NCBI RefSeq assembly: GCF_040111675.1
Contig: NZ_CP157794.1
Span: 1,757,501-1,821,500, forward strand
Length of the DNA stretch: 64,000 nucleotides
Direction: 5' to 3'
Source: Salinarimonas sp.
GTDB taxonomy: Bacteria > Pseudomonadota > Alphaproteobacteria > Rhizobiales > Beijerinckiaceae
Below the pieces are notes generated by a model. It did no database searches. It was not told where the DNA came from and saw nothing but the letters and a program-made list of their open reading frames with translations. Position numbers and translations under genes: made by a program. This document shows positions 55,801-63,355 of the stretch, one piece after another. The first letter of the stretch is position 1; each line of letters starts with the position of its first letter.

Positions 55801-55913
55801 TGGTCTTCGGCCTCCTCGCCTCGACCGTCCTGATCCTGCTCGTGCTCCCCGCCTTCTACGCGATCCTCGGCGATTTCGGCGCCGCGCGCGTCGAGACGAA
55901 GGAAAGACCATGA
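52812..55913 (+). CDS. RND-family efflux permease
   Basis: 1,033 residues, proton-driven multidrug exporter of the AcrB/MexF superfamily. TM4 holds the proton-relay pair in MAIGIVMDDSIVISDSV, and two large periplasmic loops (about 35-330 and 560-870) are present. The first-loop opening AHPTAANLLLVLFVAAGIFA and the family sequence FPDFRPVEAEVVVVYRGA are typical of the single-chain CusA/AcrB-type group without metal-site hints. Part of the TetR-MFP-RND operon. Confidence 0.95.
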   Translation: MIRWFAAHPTAANLLLVLFVAAGIFAAPGLKRETFPDFRPVEAEVVVVYRGAAAGDVEDAVCRPLWNALQSLEGLEEMTCVAQDNRARAVATMRAGGDALRFLGDLRTEVAAIDDLPERAEAPEVRELHRTDPVASVAIRGDLPARDLDRVALDLRDRIAALPEVARVDVSGIGTRQLRVEVPRAVLAQHGLTAAGLAATIAAQNVDLPAGTLETPAADVRLRFTEERRSARALGRIPVLSPPGGGVLTLGEIATITEDYAPAEEQAFVNGQRAVLLAVHKPLEADALRALESLTALVAAEDAARPDALGLEVVQDTTSIVRDRLAMLVENGAIGLVLVLVVMSAFFRPRYALWAAMGLPVAMLGAFVAMALLGLSLNMMTLVALLMAIGIVMDDSIVISDSVAVSVARDGVTLDAVVEGVRAVAPGVASSFLTTVAVFAPLAFLAGELGAVLEVLPAVLVAALAASLVEAFYILPHHLLHALKGGEQRTSAARRRFEAAFETIRERGVGRMADLAIARRYLVAGLAIAAVIGTAGAVAGGVVKREAMPDVDGDVLEARILMPQGTPLARTREVADDVVAALAEVDRALTPAQPGERPLVVRTITRFNYNPAAGESGAHVATVSADLLSAETRTIALDELIARWRTAIGPVPGVSSLVLAEPGIGPQGVAVELRLSGPDLDVLHGAARATLAELVRYRGVRNASVDLRPGRPELRLTLAPGAEALGLTASDVAGQLRAAFLGTTVATVREGDVAHEIEIVQAGRDRDARADLEDFTVALPDGASVPLSTVARIEEARGWSAVTHVDGVRTITVQADVDVRRGNADAIVRALTEEFLPELVRETPGVRFAVGGQSANSAETVASILRGFLIGLVGIFVVLSYGFRSYLEPLIVMAAIPLAFIGAIWGHVLTGFDISMPSLVGTASLAGIVVNNAILLVHVTRERVADGLSMAEAAGAAARARFRPIFVSVSTTIMGLAPLLLETSTQAQTLKPLVISVVFGLLASTVLILLVLPAFYAILGDFGAARVETKERP

Positions 55914-56311
55914 CCCGGAACCGGATTCTCGGCGGCGTCGCCGTCGTCTTCGGCCTGACGACGCTGTTCTCCGGCGGCGCGGTGCTGTTCGGTCCCGAGG
56001 AGACCCGCAGCGCCGCGGGCGCCATCGTCCCCGCGGTGCTGTGGTTCAACTTCCTCTCCGGCTTCGTCTACGTGCTCGCCGGGATCGGCGTCTTTCTCGC
56101 GAGACCCTGGGGCAGGGCGCTCGCCGGTCTCCTCGCCGGCGCGCTCGCCGTCCTGACCGCCTACTTTCTCTGGCACGTCGCCGCCGGGGAGCCATGGGAG
56201 ACGCGCACCCTCGCCGCGCTGATCCTCCGCCTCGCCTTCTGGATCGCGGTCGCCGTCCTGGCGCGAGGCGGCCCGCCTGCGCGAGCGACCGCCGGCGCGG
56301 GGAGCGGCTGA
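55910..56311 (+). CDS. Four-helix membrane protein
   Basis: 133 residues, about four membrane helices (GGVAVVFGLTTLFSGGAVLF, WFNFLSGFVYVLAGIGVFLA, ALAGLLAGALAVLTAYFLWHV, ILRLAFWIAVAVLARGG). Last gene of the efflux operon; its ATG overlaps the permease stop. Family not identified. Confidence 0.72.
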   Translation: MTRNRILGGVAVVFGLTTLFSGGAVLFGPEETRSAAGAIVPAVLWFNFLSGFVYVLAGIGVFLARPWGRALAGLLAGALAVLTAYFLWHVAAGEPWETRTLAALILRLAFWIAVAVLARGGPPARATAGAGSG

Positions 56312-56374
56312 CGGGAGCGCGGCCCGGCGCCCGGGGGCGGTGGAGCGGAACGCCCGCACCGCCGCCCGGACCCC

Positions 56375-57055
56375 TCAGCGCGATTGCTCGAGCACGTAGA
56401 CGTGCGGCGCGCCCTCCGGCAGCGTCTGCGGCGTGAGCTCCATCTCCGGACCGCCGATGCGGGTGATCGTCTCCGGCGGTCGCCGCGCGAGGAAGGTGTC
56501 CACCGGCTCTATCGGGAGCACGCCGCGCGGGCTGTGATAGTGCATCGGGATGATCGCCCGTGGCCGGATCGCCGCGATGGCGGCGTCGAGATCGTCGAGC
56601 GCGATCGTCGCGTGCGCGCCGGTCAGCGCGAGGAGCAGGTCGACCCGCCCGGCCAGCGCCTCGAGATGCGCCGGCTCCATGGGATTGCCGATGTCGCCCA
56701 TGTGCAGCACGCGGACGCCGCCCAGGGTGAAGTGGTAGAGCGCGTTCGCGTCCGGGTCGCGCCCGTAGTCGAAGGTCATGCTCTCCATCGCCGGATACGA
56801 GCGGATCGTCAGCCCCGACACCGTCGCGCCCTCCGGCGGCAGCGCCAGCGCGTCGACCACGACGGGGTCGCCGCCGACGTGGCTCGGGTCGGAGTGGAAG
56901 GCGTCGGTGGCCGAGCTCATGATCACGATGTCCGCCGGCTCCTCGATCGGATCGAAGCCCGACTTGCCCGGGCCGGGCGTGTAGGGGTCGGTCACCACCG
57001 ACAGGCCGTCGCCCTCCAGGCGGAAGCTCGCATGGGCGTAGAACTTGATCTTCAC
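56375..57055 (-). CDS. MBL-fold protein, UlaG-like, with altered metal motif
   Basis: 226 residues beginning at a GTG behind GAGGAGGACACCCCG. FYAHASFRLEGDGLSVVTDPYTPG is the UlaG-like opening. The place of the HxHxDH zinc motif reads SSATDAFHSDPSHVGG, so most canonical ligands are missing. Later His/Asp elements remain (HMGDIGNP, IIPMHYHSPRG). Either a divergent metal site or a non-catalytic member. Single gene. Confidence 0.78.
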   Translation of the reverse strand: MKIKFYAHASFRLEGDGLSVVTDPYTPGPGKSGFDPIEEPADIVIMSSATDAFHSDPSHVGGDPVVVDALALPPEGATVSGLTIRSYPAMESMTFDYGRDPDANALYHFTLGGVRVLHMGDIGNPMEPAHLEALAGRVDLLLALTGAHATIALDDLDAAIAAIRPRAIIPMHYHSPRGVLPIEPVDTFLARRPPETITRIGGPEMELTPQTLPEGAPHVYVLEQSR

Positions 57056-57291
57056 CGGGGTGTCCTCCTCCTCGATCGGGCGGCGTTGTTCCTCCCGCCG
57101 GCGAACGGCTCCCGGCAGGCGACGCGCTCGTCCTGGCGCACCGAGAACGCTTTCCGGTGCGGCGCGGCGATCGGTTCACCCGGAGCGGGCGCGTCATCCC
57201 GGTCTCGTAGAACAGGAACGTGCCCGGTTCGAGACGCGCGGACCGGCCGACCCGGTCGCGACAGGCTTCCTGGGAGATCGCGAGAGGGCCG

Positions 57292-58140
57292 TCAGGCCTC
57301 GTCGCGCTCGAGAAGTCGCCGGATGCGGCGTTCGACCAGACGCAGGTCCGCGTCGCGCACCGTCGGCAGCAGCGCGCGGGCGCGGCGCACGTCGGCGTAG
57401 GAGACGTCGGCGACGACGAGCTGCGGCTCGGCGCCCGCCTTCGCCAGGATCCTGCCGCGCGCGTCGAGAATGCAGGAGCCCCCCCAGAAGCGCACCCCCT
57501 CGCGTGCGCCGCAATGGTTCGCCATCACCACCGGCAGGCCGTAGGTGAGCGCGCAATGGCGCAGGTTGACGTCCCAGCCGATGTCGTTGGCGAAATCGTC
57601 GCCCACCGCGTCCGTCGCCGAGGCGACCGGAACGGCGAAGACCGTCGCGCCCTCGAGCGCGGCGAGCCAGGGCAGCGCCGGGTTCCAGGTATCGGCGCAG
57701 ATCATGGTGGCGAGGCGCCAGGGCCCGCCGAGATCGACGCAGCGCGAGCCCCCGCCGCGGCCGAAATGCTTCGCGTCCGCGAGCCGGCCGTAATTGGCGA
57801 GCGAGGTCTTGCGGTGGACGCAGAGCACCCGGCCGCCGTGCAGAAGCGCCTGGGAGGCGTAGAAGACGCCGCCGTGGCTCTCCTCGACGAAGCCGACGGA
57901 GACGTGCATGTCGCCGGCCGCGGCGGCGAGCTCCTGGAGCTCCGGCGCGTCCGCCGACAGCGCCAGCGCGAGCACGTCGAAGGAGAGCTGGTAGTCGGTG
58001 AGCGACAGCTCCGGAAACAGGAGGAGATCGACGCTCTCGCGCCGCGCGTCCTCGATCCAGGCGAGATGGGCCGCGAGGTTACCGGGAACGTCCCCGGCAC
58101 GGGCCTCGAACTGGGCGGCGGCGAGACGAAGCGCGCGCAT
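57292..58140 (-). CDS. Carbon-nitrogen hydrolase (nitrilase superfamily)
   Basis: 282 residues with the full Glu-Lys-Cys triad: Glu44 in FPELSLTDY, Lys111 in HRKTSLANYG and Cys148 in MICADTWNP. Substrate could be an amide or N-carbamoyl compound. The gene sits downstream of the glycine-betaine-type binding protein on the same strand (75 bp gap), so it may act on the compound that transporter imports. Confidence 0.9.
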   Translation of the reverse strand: MRALRLAAAQFEARAGDVPGNLAAHLAWIEDARRESVDLLLFPELSLTDYQLSFDVLALALSADAPELQELAAAAGDMHVSVGFVEESHGGVFYASQALLHGGRVLCVHRKTSLANYGRLADAKHFGRGGGSRCVDLGGPWRLATMICADTWNPALPWLAALEGATVFAVPVASATDAVGDDFANDIGWDVNLRHCALTYGLPVVMANHCGAREGVRFWGGSCILDARGRILAKAGAEPQLVVADVSYADVRRARALLPTVRDADLRLVERRIRRLLERDEA

Positions 58141-58215
58141 GGGCGAAGCTTTCGAAAGGGGCGGCGCACCACGCGCCGCCCGTAAGGCCGATCTTCGATC
58201 GAACCGCGTCCGCGG

Positions 58216-59106
58216 TCAGATCAAGCCCTCCTCTTGCAAGAACGAGGCCGCTACGTCCTCGACCGAGCGCTTGTCCACGTCGACCGCGGCGTTGAGGCGG
58301 GCCATCGTGGCGTCGTCGAGCTCGGCCGAGAGCGCGTTGAGGAGATCGGCCAGCGACGGGTTGGCCTCGAGCGTCTCGGCGCGCACGACGGGCGTCAGGG
58401 CGTAGGCCGGGAAGTAGCCGAGATCGTCGGCGAGCACGACGAAGTCGAAGGCCGGGATGCGCCCGTCGGTGGCGAAGACGAGCCCGACGTCGACCTGCTC
58501 GTCGCGCAGCGCCTGATAGACGAGGCCCGTATCCATGCGCACGATGTTGGCGCGACCGAAGGAGAAGCCGTAGGTCTCCTCCAGCGGGCCGAGCCCGTCG
58601 GCGCGCGCGTAGAACTCGGCGTTCGAGGCGAAGCTGACGTCCTCGCCCGCATTGACCTTGCCGGCGAGATCGGAGATGGCGGCGATGCCCTTCTCCTCGG
58701 CGTCGGCGCGGCGCATGGCGAAGGCGTAGGTGTTGTTGGCGGCCGACGGATCGAGCCAGACGAGGCCCTTCTCCGCGTCGAGCCGCTTGACGGTCTCGTA
58801 GGTCTGCGCGGCGTCCATGCGCTCCTCGACCTTGTTGAAGGTGATGAGCGAGGTCCCGGTGTACTCCCAGTAGACGTCGATCTGGCCGGCCTCCTGGGCC
58901 TGGCGCAGCGGCGCGGTGCCGAGGCCGGCGCGCTTGTCGACGGAAAAGCCGTTCTCGGCGAGCAGGCGGCTCGTCATCTCCGCCATCAGCTGCTGCTCGG
59001 TGAAGTTCTTGCCGCCGACGACGATCTCCGCCGCCGAGGCCGCGCCCGCGCCGGCCACCAGGCCGGTCGCGAGCGCCGCGATCCTGAACAGACCCTTGAT
59101 CCGCAT
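58216..59106 (-). CDS. Glycine betaine/choline-type ABC transporter substrate-binding protein (OsmX/OpuBC family)
   Basis: 296 residues with a signal peptide ending ...AASAA. IVVGGKNFTEQQLMAEMTSRLL, IDVYWEYTGTSLITF and VYQALRDEQVDVGLVFATDGR are typical of the ProX/OpuBC subfamily that binds quaternary amines. It belongs with the permease and ATPase genes at 60781-63272 but is separated from them by a 1.57-kb insertion element. Confidence 0.92.
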   Translation of the reverse strand: MRIKGLFRIAALATGLVAGAGAASAAEIVVGGKNFTEQQLMAEMTSRLLAENGFSVDKRAGLGTAPLRQAQEAGQIDVYWEYTGTSLITFNKVEERMDAAQTYETVKRLDAEKGLVWLDPSAANNTYAFAMRRADAEEKGIAAISDLAGKVNAGEDVSFASNAEFYARADGLGPLEETYGFSFGRANIVRMDTGLVYQALRDEQVDVGLVFATDGRIPAFDFVVLADDLGYFPAYALTPVVRAETLEANPSLADLLNALSAELDDATMARLNAAVDVDKRSVEDVAASFLQEEGLI

Positions 59107-59162
59107 TGTCGTTCCCCTCGATTCTCGAAACGGCGCCGTTCGGGCGCCATCGCCCGCTCGCT

Positions 59163-59200
59163 GAGCATCGTCGCGTCCACCGACCGGTGGGACGATGCTC
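59163..59200. repeat. Palindromic hairpin next to the IS110-type element
   Basis: GAGCATCGTC (59163-59172) pairs with GACGATGCTC (59191-59200), and inside them CCACCG pairs with CGGTGG across AC; a GCGT bulge lies on one side. It ends 2 bp before the element's inverted repeat, so it may be its insertion target or a former intergenic hairpin. Confidence 0.55.
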
Positions 59201-59273
59201 TCTTATGACCGTGGTCAAGGGTGGTAGTCGAGCGGCTCGGGCCCGCGCCTTTGCGCAGGGTGAGATTGCCAGT

Positions 59274-59459
59274 CGGCAGCGAGGTGACGGGACGGTCCTG
59301 AAGACGACGGTCGATCAAGCTCTTATCCGCGGGTTGGTTACCGCACTTCCGTAATCCGTCTCGGGCCATCCCTGTCTAGCGTCGGGCGTCGAGCTGGTGC
59401 TCGGCCACATAGAGCATACGGGAGTTCCCCACCGTAGCCGTCCCGTCGCCTCGCTGCCG
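59274..59459. ncRNA. Candidate guide (bridge) RNA region of the IS1111-type element
   Basis: The non-coding end 59216-59550 holds a 22-nt inverted repeat: CGGCAGCGAGGTGACGGGACGG (shown here as its two parts CGGCAGC and GAGGTGACGGGACGG, 59274-59295) against 59438-59459, 21 of 22 complementary. On a plus-strand RNA the mismatch becomes a G-U pair. The 142 nt between could form internal loops. In IS1111 elements the guide RNA is coded at the transposase 3' side, as here. Strand is unresolved; no transcription evidence. Confidence 0.35.
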
Positions 59460-59550
59460 CGATTGTCGTCAGCGGTCACGATCTCGGTGGGGCTCGAGAC
59501 ATCGATGTCGTCGGCCGAGCGAGCGGTGTCATCATCATCGTCGACCTCCG

Positions 59551-60669
59551 TCACGCGGCCTGGCGCGGCTCGACCTCGCGGCCGATCGCCCAGAGGAAGG
59601 CGGCCATCTCGCGGGCGATCGCCGCGGTCACGACGGGCGCCTTCTTGCCGCCCGTCGTCATCCGGCGGTAGCGCTTGCTCAGGCGGACCTGCGCCTTCCA
59701 GGCGATGTCGCGCACGGCCTTGGGCAGGTTCTCCAGACGCCTTCGGATCGTCTCGGTGACGCGCGCCGGGTGGCGATAGCTCCAGGCGCCCTCGACCAGG
59801 ACACGCCTGGCCCGACGATTGCCGGCGAGCGTGAGCGCGCCGCGCTTCACGCTCTCGCCCGTCGAGCGCTCGGAGGGCACCAGCCCGAGGAAGGCCATGA
59901 GCTGGCGCGGGTCGTCGAAGCGGCGCACGTCCCCGACCTCGACGGCGAAGGTGGCGGCGACGAGGAGCGAGACGCCGCGCATCGCCTGGTAGGCGGCGAC
60001 CAGCGGCGCCATCGACCAGGACGGCACCAGCTCCTCGATATGGGCATCGAAGCGCTCGAGCCGCTCACCGGCATCGCGCTCGGCGTCGACGTGATCCTGG
60101 AAGACGATCTGCTGGGCGGAATGCTCGAACTTCTGGGCGGCGAGCCAGCGCCTGTGGGCGGCGCTCCAGCGCTTCCGGCCCGTGAAGATCCGGCCGTGGC
60201 GCAGCAGGAAGGATTGCAGCTGCTGGCGCTTCTTGCGCAGGTCCTCGCTCGCCGCTTCGCGGGCGCGGACCAGATCGCGCATCGCCTCGTGCACGTCGTC
60301 GGGCACCCAGATGCCCGTCAACTCGCCGGCGCGCAGCAGACGCGCCAAGGTGACCGCATCGCGCCGGTTCGTCTTCACCCGCTCGCCGGGACGCTTGGGG
60401 ATCAGCGAGGGCGCCACGACCTCGCAGACGTGCCCCATCGCGGTGATCTGCCGGTGCAGCCCGTAGCCGGTCGGGCCGGCCTCGTAGCAGACGTGCAGGC
60501 GCCCGTATTTCTTCTCAAGCTTGCGCACCAGGCGCTCGACCGCCGCCGGCGTCGCCTCGATCTCGCCGAGGTAGCGCACCTCGCCGGTCCGGCCGCCTTC
60601 GGCCACGGCGACCGCGTGCTTCTCCTTCGCGACGTCGACACCGACGAAGACGGTGCTATCCTCTCCCAT
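59551..60669 (-). CDS. IS110-family transposase (DEDD)
   Basis: 372 residues. N-terminal RuvC-like DEDD domain: VFVGVDVAKEKHAVAVAEG (first Asp), HVCYEAGPTGYGL (Glu) and KTNRRDAVTLARLL (Asp pair). C-terminal Transposase_20 domain: GVSLLVAATFAVEVGDVRRF, FLGLVPSERSTGESVKRG and GNRRARRVLVEGAW. No disabling change is seen, so it may be functional. Start ATG 60669 has an AGGAGGGCGGACC ribosome site. Confidence 0.92.
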   Translation of the reverse strand: MGEDSTVFVGVDVAKEKHAVAVAEGGRTGEVRYLGEIEATPAAVERLVRKLEKKYGRLHVCYEAGPTGYGLHRQITAMGHVCEVVAPSLIPKRPGERVKTNRRDAVTLARLLRAGELTGIWVPDDVHEAMRDLVRAREAASEDLRKKRQQLQSFLLRHGRIFTGRKRWSAAHRRWLAAQKFEHSAQQIVFQDHVDAERDAGERLERFDAHIEELVPSWSMAPLVAAYQAMRGVSLLVAATFAVEVGDVRRFDDPRQLMAFLGLVPSERSTGESVKRGALTLAGNRRARRVLVEGAWSYRHPARVTETIRRRLENLPKAVRDIAWKAQVRLSKRYRRMTTGGKKAPVVTAAIAREMAAFLWAIGREVEPRQAA

Positions 60670-60780
60670 GGTCCGCCCTCCTTTGCTTGGGGCTCGGCTC
60701 GGCGATCCCGAGCAACCCCCGTTAAGCTCAAGCTCGCAAAGGCTAAGGGCGGGCCGCCCCTCGCACCACGGTCATAACGT

Positions 60781-61506
60781 CTAGCGCAGCGGATTCACGC
60801 CCCGCGGGACGAGCCAGAGCTGAGCCTGGCCCACCGCGAGATCCACGCAGACGGCGAGCAGCGCCGTCGGTATCGCGCCGGCGAGGAGCATCGACGGGTC
60901 CATCAGGTCGATGCCCGTGAAGATCAGCTCCCCCAGGCCGCCGCCCCCGACGAGGAAGGCGAGCGGCACCGTGCCGACGTTGATGGTGAGCGCCGTGCGG
61001 ATGCCGGCGAAGATCACGAAGAGCGCGTTGGGCAATTCCACCGCGACGAGGGTGCGCCACGGCGTCATGCCCATGCCGCGGGCGGCCTCGACCAGGTGCG
61101 GCGGAACCATGCGCAGGCCCGCCATCGTATTGAGCACGACGGGAAGCAGCGTGAGCACGAACAGTCCCACGATCGCCGCCGGCGCGCCGATGCCCACGAC
61201 CGTCATGGCGAGCGCGAGCAGCGCCAGAGTCGGGATCGTGGTGCCGAGCGAGACCACCTGCGTGATCGCGTCGGCGGCGCCGCGGAAGCGCTCGCGGGTG
61301 AGCAGGACGCCGATCGGCACGCCGACGAGGATCGCGAGCGCACCGGAGATCGCCATCAGCTGGAGGTGCTGGCCGGCGAGATAGACGATGTCCTCCTGCC
61401 AGCGCAGGATCCCGGGCAGGAGCCCGCTCGCCCAGGCGAGCGCGCCGGCTGCGAAGGCGCCGATCACCAGGGCGAGCCGCAGGGAGGAGGCGAGCGCGGG
61501 GGCCAT
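60781..61506 (-). CDS. Glycine betaine-type ABC transporter permease (second)
   Basis: 241 residues, about six membrane helices; the EAA loop is LVEAARGMGMTPWRTLVAVELPNALF. VPIGVLLTRERFRGAADAITQVVSLGTTIPTLALLAL is the OpuBB/ProW signature region. Ends in TAG 3 bp before the insertion element's inverted repeat. Three bp separate its start from the ATPase stop. Confidence 0.92.
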   Translation of the reverse strand: MAPALASSLRLALVIGAFAAGALAWASGLLPGILRWQEDIVYLAGQHLQLMAISGALAILVGVPIGVLLTRERFRGAADAITQVVSLGTTIPTLALLALAMTVVGIGAPAAIVGLFVLTLLPVVLNTMAGLRMVPPHLVEAARGMGMTPWRTLVAVELPNALFVIFAGIRTALTINVGTVPLAFLVGGGGLGELIFTGIDLMDPSMLLAGAIPTALLAVCVDLAVGQAQLWLVPRGVNPLR

Positions 61507-61509
61507 GGC

Positions 61510-62613
61510 TCAGGCGTTCCTGTAGGTCGCGCCGAGGAGATGGGTGATGCCTCGCTGGGTGACGGTGCCCTTGTAGAAGCCGTCGTCGTCGACGACGGCG
61601 AGCCAGGTGACGTCGTGCGTGAACATCAGCGAGACGGCGGTGCGCAGGTCGTCGCCGAGCCTCACGGTGGCGGGGAGCTTCTCGTGGTGCTCGGAGACGA
61701 GCCCCTTGCGGTCGCAGGCCTCGCGCCGGACCATGCCGCGGGCGCGCCCGCGCGGGCCGACCATGACGATGCTGACGTGGCCGTGCTCGGCCATCAGCGC
61801 GCGGGCGGTCTCCAACGTGTCCTCGCCGCGCACGACGGGCCCGTCGCGCGCCACCGCGTCCTCGACCCGGATCAGGCGCAGCCGCTTGAGCGTGCGGTCG
61901 GCGCCGACGAAATCGGCGACGAAGGAATCGATCGGGTGCGCCAGGATCGTGTCGGGCGCGTCGTACTGGATCAGGCGCCCGTCGCGGAAGATGGCGACGT
62001 GGGTGCCCATCTTCACCGCCTCGTCGATGTCGTGGCTGACGAACACGACGGTCTTCTTCAGCTGCGCCTGCAGCTTCATGAACTCGTCCTGGATCACCTC
62101 GCGGTTGATCGGGTCGATGGCGCCGAAGGGCTCGTCCATCAGGAGCACCGGCGGATCGGCGGCGAGGGCGCGCACCACGCCGACGCGCTGCTGCTGTCCG
62201 CCGGAGAGTTCCTTGGGATAGCGCTTGAGGTAGACGGCCGGATCGAGATTGACCATCTCGAGCAGCTCCGCCGCCCGCCGGCGCGAGGACGTTCGGTCCC
62301 AGCTCAGCAGGTCCGGCACGACGCAGATGTTGTCCTCGACGGTCTTGTTCGGGAACAGGCCGATCTGCTGGATGACGTAGCCGATCGAGCGGCGCAGCTT
62401 GACCTCGTCGATCTCGGCCGTGTCCCGCCCGCCGATGCGGATCGACCCGGAGGTGGGCGGGATCAACCGGTTGATCATCTTCATCGTGGTGGTCTTGCCG
62501 CAGCCGGAGGGCCCGAGCAGGACGCACACGGCGCCTTCGGGGACCTCCATGTCCACGGCGTCGACCGCCTTGACGGAGCCGAACATCTTGGTGACGCGGT
62601 CGAGGCGGATCAT
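61510..62613 (-). CDS. Glycine betaine-type ABC transporter ATP-binding protein
   Basis: 367 residues: Walker A GPSGCGKTTTMKMINRL, Q-loop QQIGLFPN, signature LSGGQQQRVG, Walker B VLLMDEPFGAIDP and switch His in FVSHDIDEA. A C-terminal CBS-type region (about 245-367; VDDDGFYKGTVTQRGI) is found in osmosensing OpuA/ProV-type proteins. Powers uptake of quaternary amines with the two permeases. Confidence 0.94.
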   Translation of the reverse strand: MIRLDRVTKMFGSVKAVDAVDMEVPEGAVCVLLGPSGCGKTTTMKMINRLIPPTSGSIRIGGRDTAEIDEVKLRRSIGYVIQQIGLFPNKTVEDNICVVPDLLSWDRTSSRRRAAELLEMVNLDPAVYLKRYPKELSGGQQQRVGVVRALAADPPVLLMDEPFGAIDPINREVIQDEFMKLQAQLKKTVVFVSHDIDEAVKMGTHVAIFRDGRLIQYDAPDTILAHPIDSFVADFVGADRTLKRLRLIRVEDAVARDGPVVRGEDTLETARALMAEHGHVSIVMVGPRGRARGMVRREACDRKGLVSEHHEKLPATVRLGDDLRTAVSLMFTHDVTWLAVVDDDGFYKGTVTQRGITHLLGATYRNA

Positions 62614-62621
62614 GGCGGGGC

Positions 62622-63272
62622 TCAGCTGCGAAGGCCGGGGGAGGTCAGGGCGCGCTGCAGGGCGAGCAGGGCCTGGTCGGCGAGGATGGCGAGCACGCTC
62701 ACGGCGATCGCGCCGGTGAGGAGCTGGCGCACGTCGGTCTGGGAGATGCCGCGCGAGATGAAGGTGCCGAGCCCGCCCGCGCCGATGTAGGTGGCGATGG
62801 CCCCGATCGCGATCGTGAGCACCACGGCGTTGCGCACGCCCGAGAAGATCACCGGCACCGCGATGGGCAGCTCCACCCGCGCGAGCCGCTCGAGCCCCGT
62901 CATGCCCATGCCGCGCGCGGCCTCGCGCAGGGCGGGGTCGACGTTCATGATCGCGGTGTAGGTGTTGCGGATGATCGGCAGCTGCGAATAGAGCACGAGC
63001 GCGATCACGGCCGGGACGTAGCCGATGCCGTGGCCGATCTTGGAGAGGATCGGGATCAGGAGCCCGAACAGCGCGATGGACGGGATCGTCATCACGATGG
63101 CCGCGACGTAGAGAACCGCGTCGGCGGCGGCCTTGGACTGGGTGATCGCGACGCCGAGCGGCACGCCGGTGAGGATCGCGATCCCCACCGCGACGGCGAC
63201 CATGGAGACGTGCTCCAGCGTCAGCCGGCCGATCAGGGCCCAGTTGTCGTTGATGAAGAGCAGCGTCTCCAT
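62622..63272 (-). CDS. Glycine betaine-type ABC transporter permease (first)
   Basis: 216 residues, five to six helices. EAA loop LREAARGMGMTGLERLARVELPI; VPLGVAITQSKAAADAVLYVAAIVMTIPSIALFGL is the OpuBB/ProW opening. ATG at 63272 after GGGGTTCCGGGC is weak. First structural gene of the operon; the regulator gene lies 83 bp upstream. Confidence 0.9.
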   Translation of the reverse strand: METLLFINDNWALIGRLTLEHVSMVAVAVGIAILTGVPLGVAITQSKAAADAVLYVAAIVMTIPSIALFGLLIPILSKIGHGIGYVPAVIALVLYSQLPIIRNTYTAIMNVDPALREAARGMGMTGLERLARVELPIAVPVIFSGVRNAVVLTIAIGAIATYIGAGGLGTFISRGISQTDVRQLLTGAIAVSVLAILADQALLALQRALTSPGLRS

Positions 63273-63355
63273 GCCCGGAACCCCTCGGGAAGGACGCTCG
63301 AGGCGGCGTCGCGATGACGCATATTCCGGAGAACGTGGCGCGGCGCTCGTCGCGA

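Larger units (their letters stand above)
59203..60777 (-). mobile_element. IS110-family (IS1111-type) insertion sequence
   Basis: 1,575 bp bounded by 13-bp perfect inverted repeats: TTATGACCGTGGT at the left (59203-59215) and its complement ACCACGGTCATAA at the right (60765-60777). IS1111-group elements have such subterminal repeats and insert in structured sites. The transposase occupies 59551-60669, leaving about 335 bp non-coding beyond its 3' end. It splits an ABC transporter operon. Confidence 0.82.

Noticed and set aside
57080-57291. Minus-strand phrase ARLEPGTFLFYETG that resembles the N-terminal domain of AraC-type regulators
   Set aside because: Too short, no start and no HTH nearby; at most a trace of a lost gene, not reportable as a feature.
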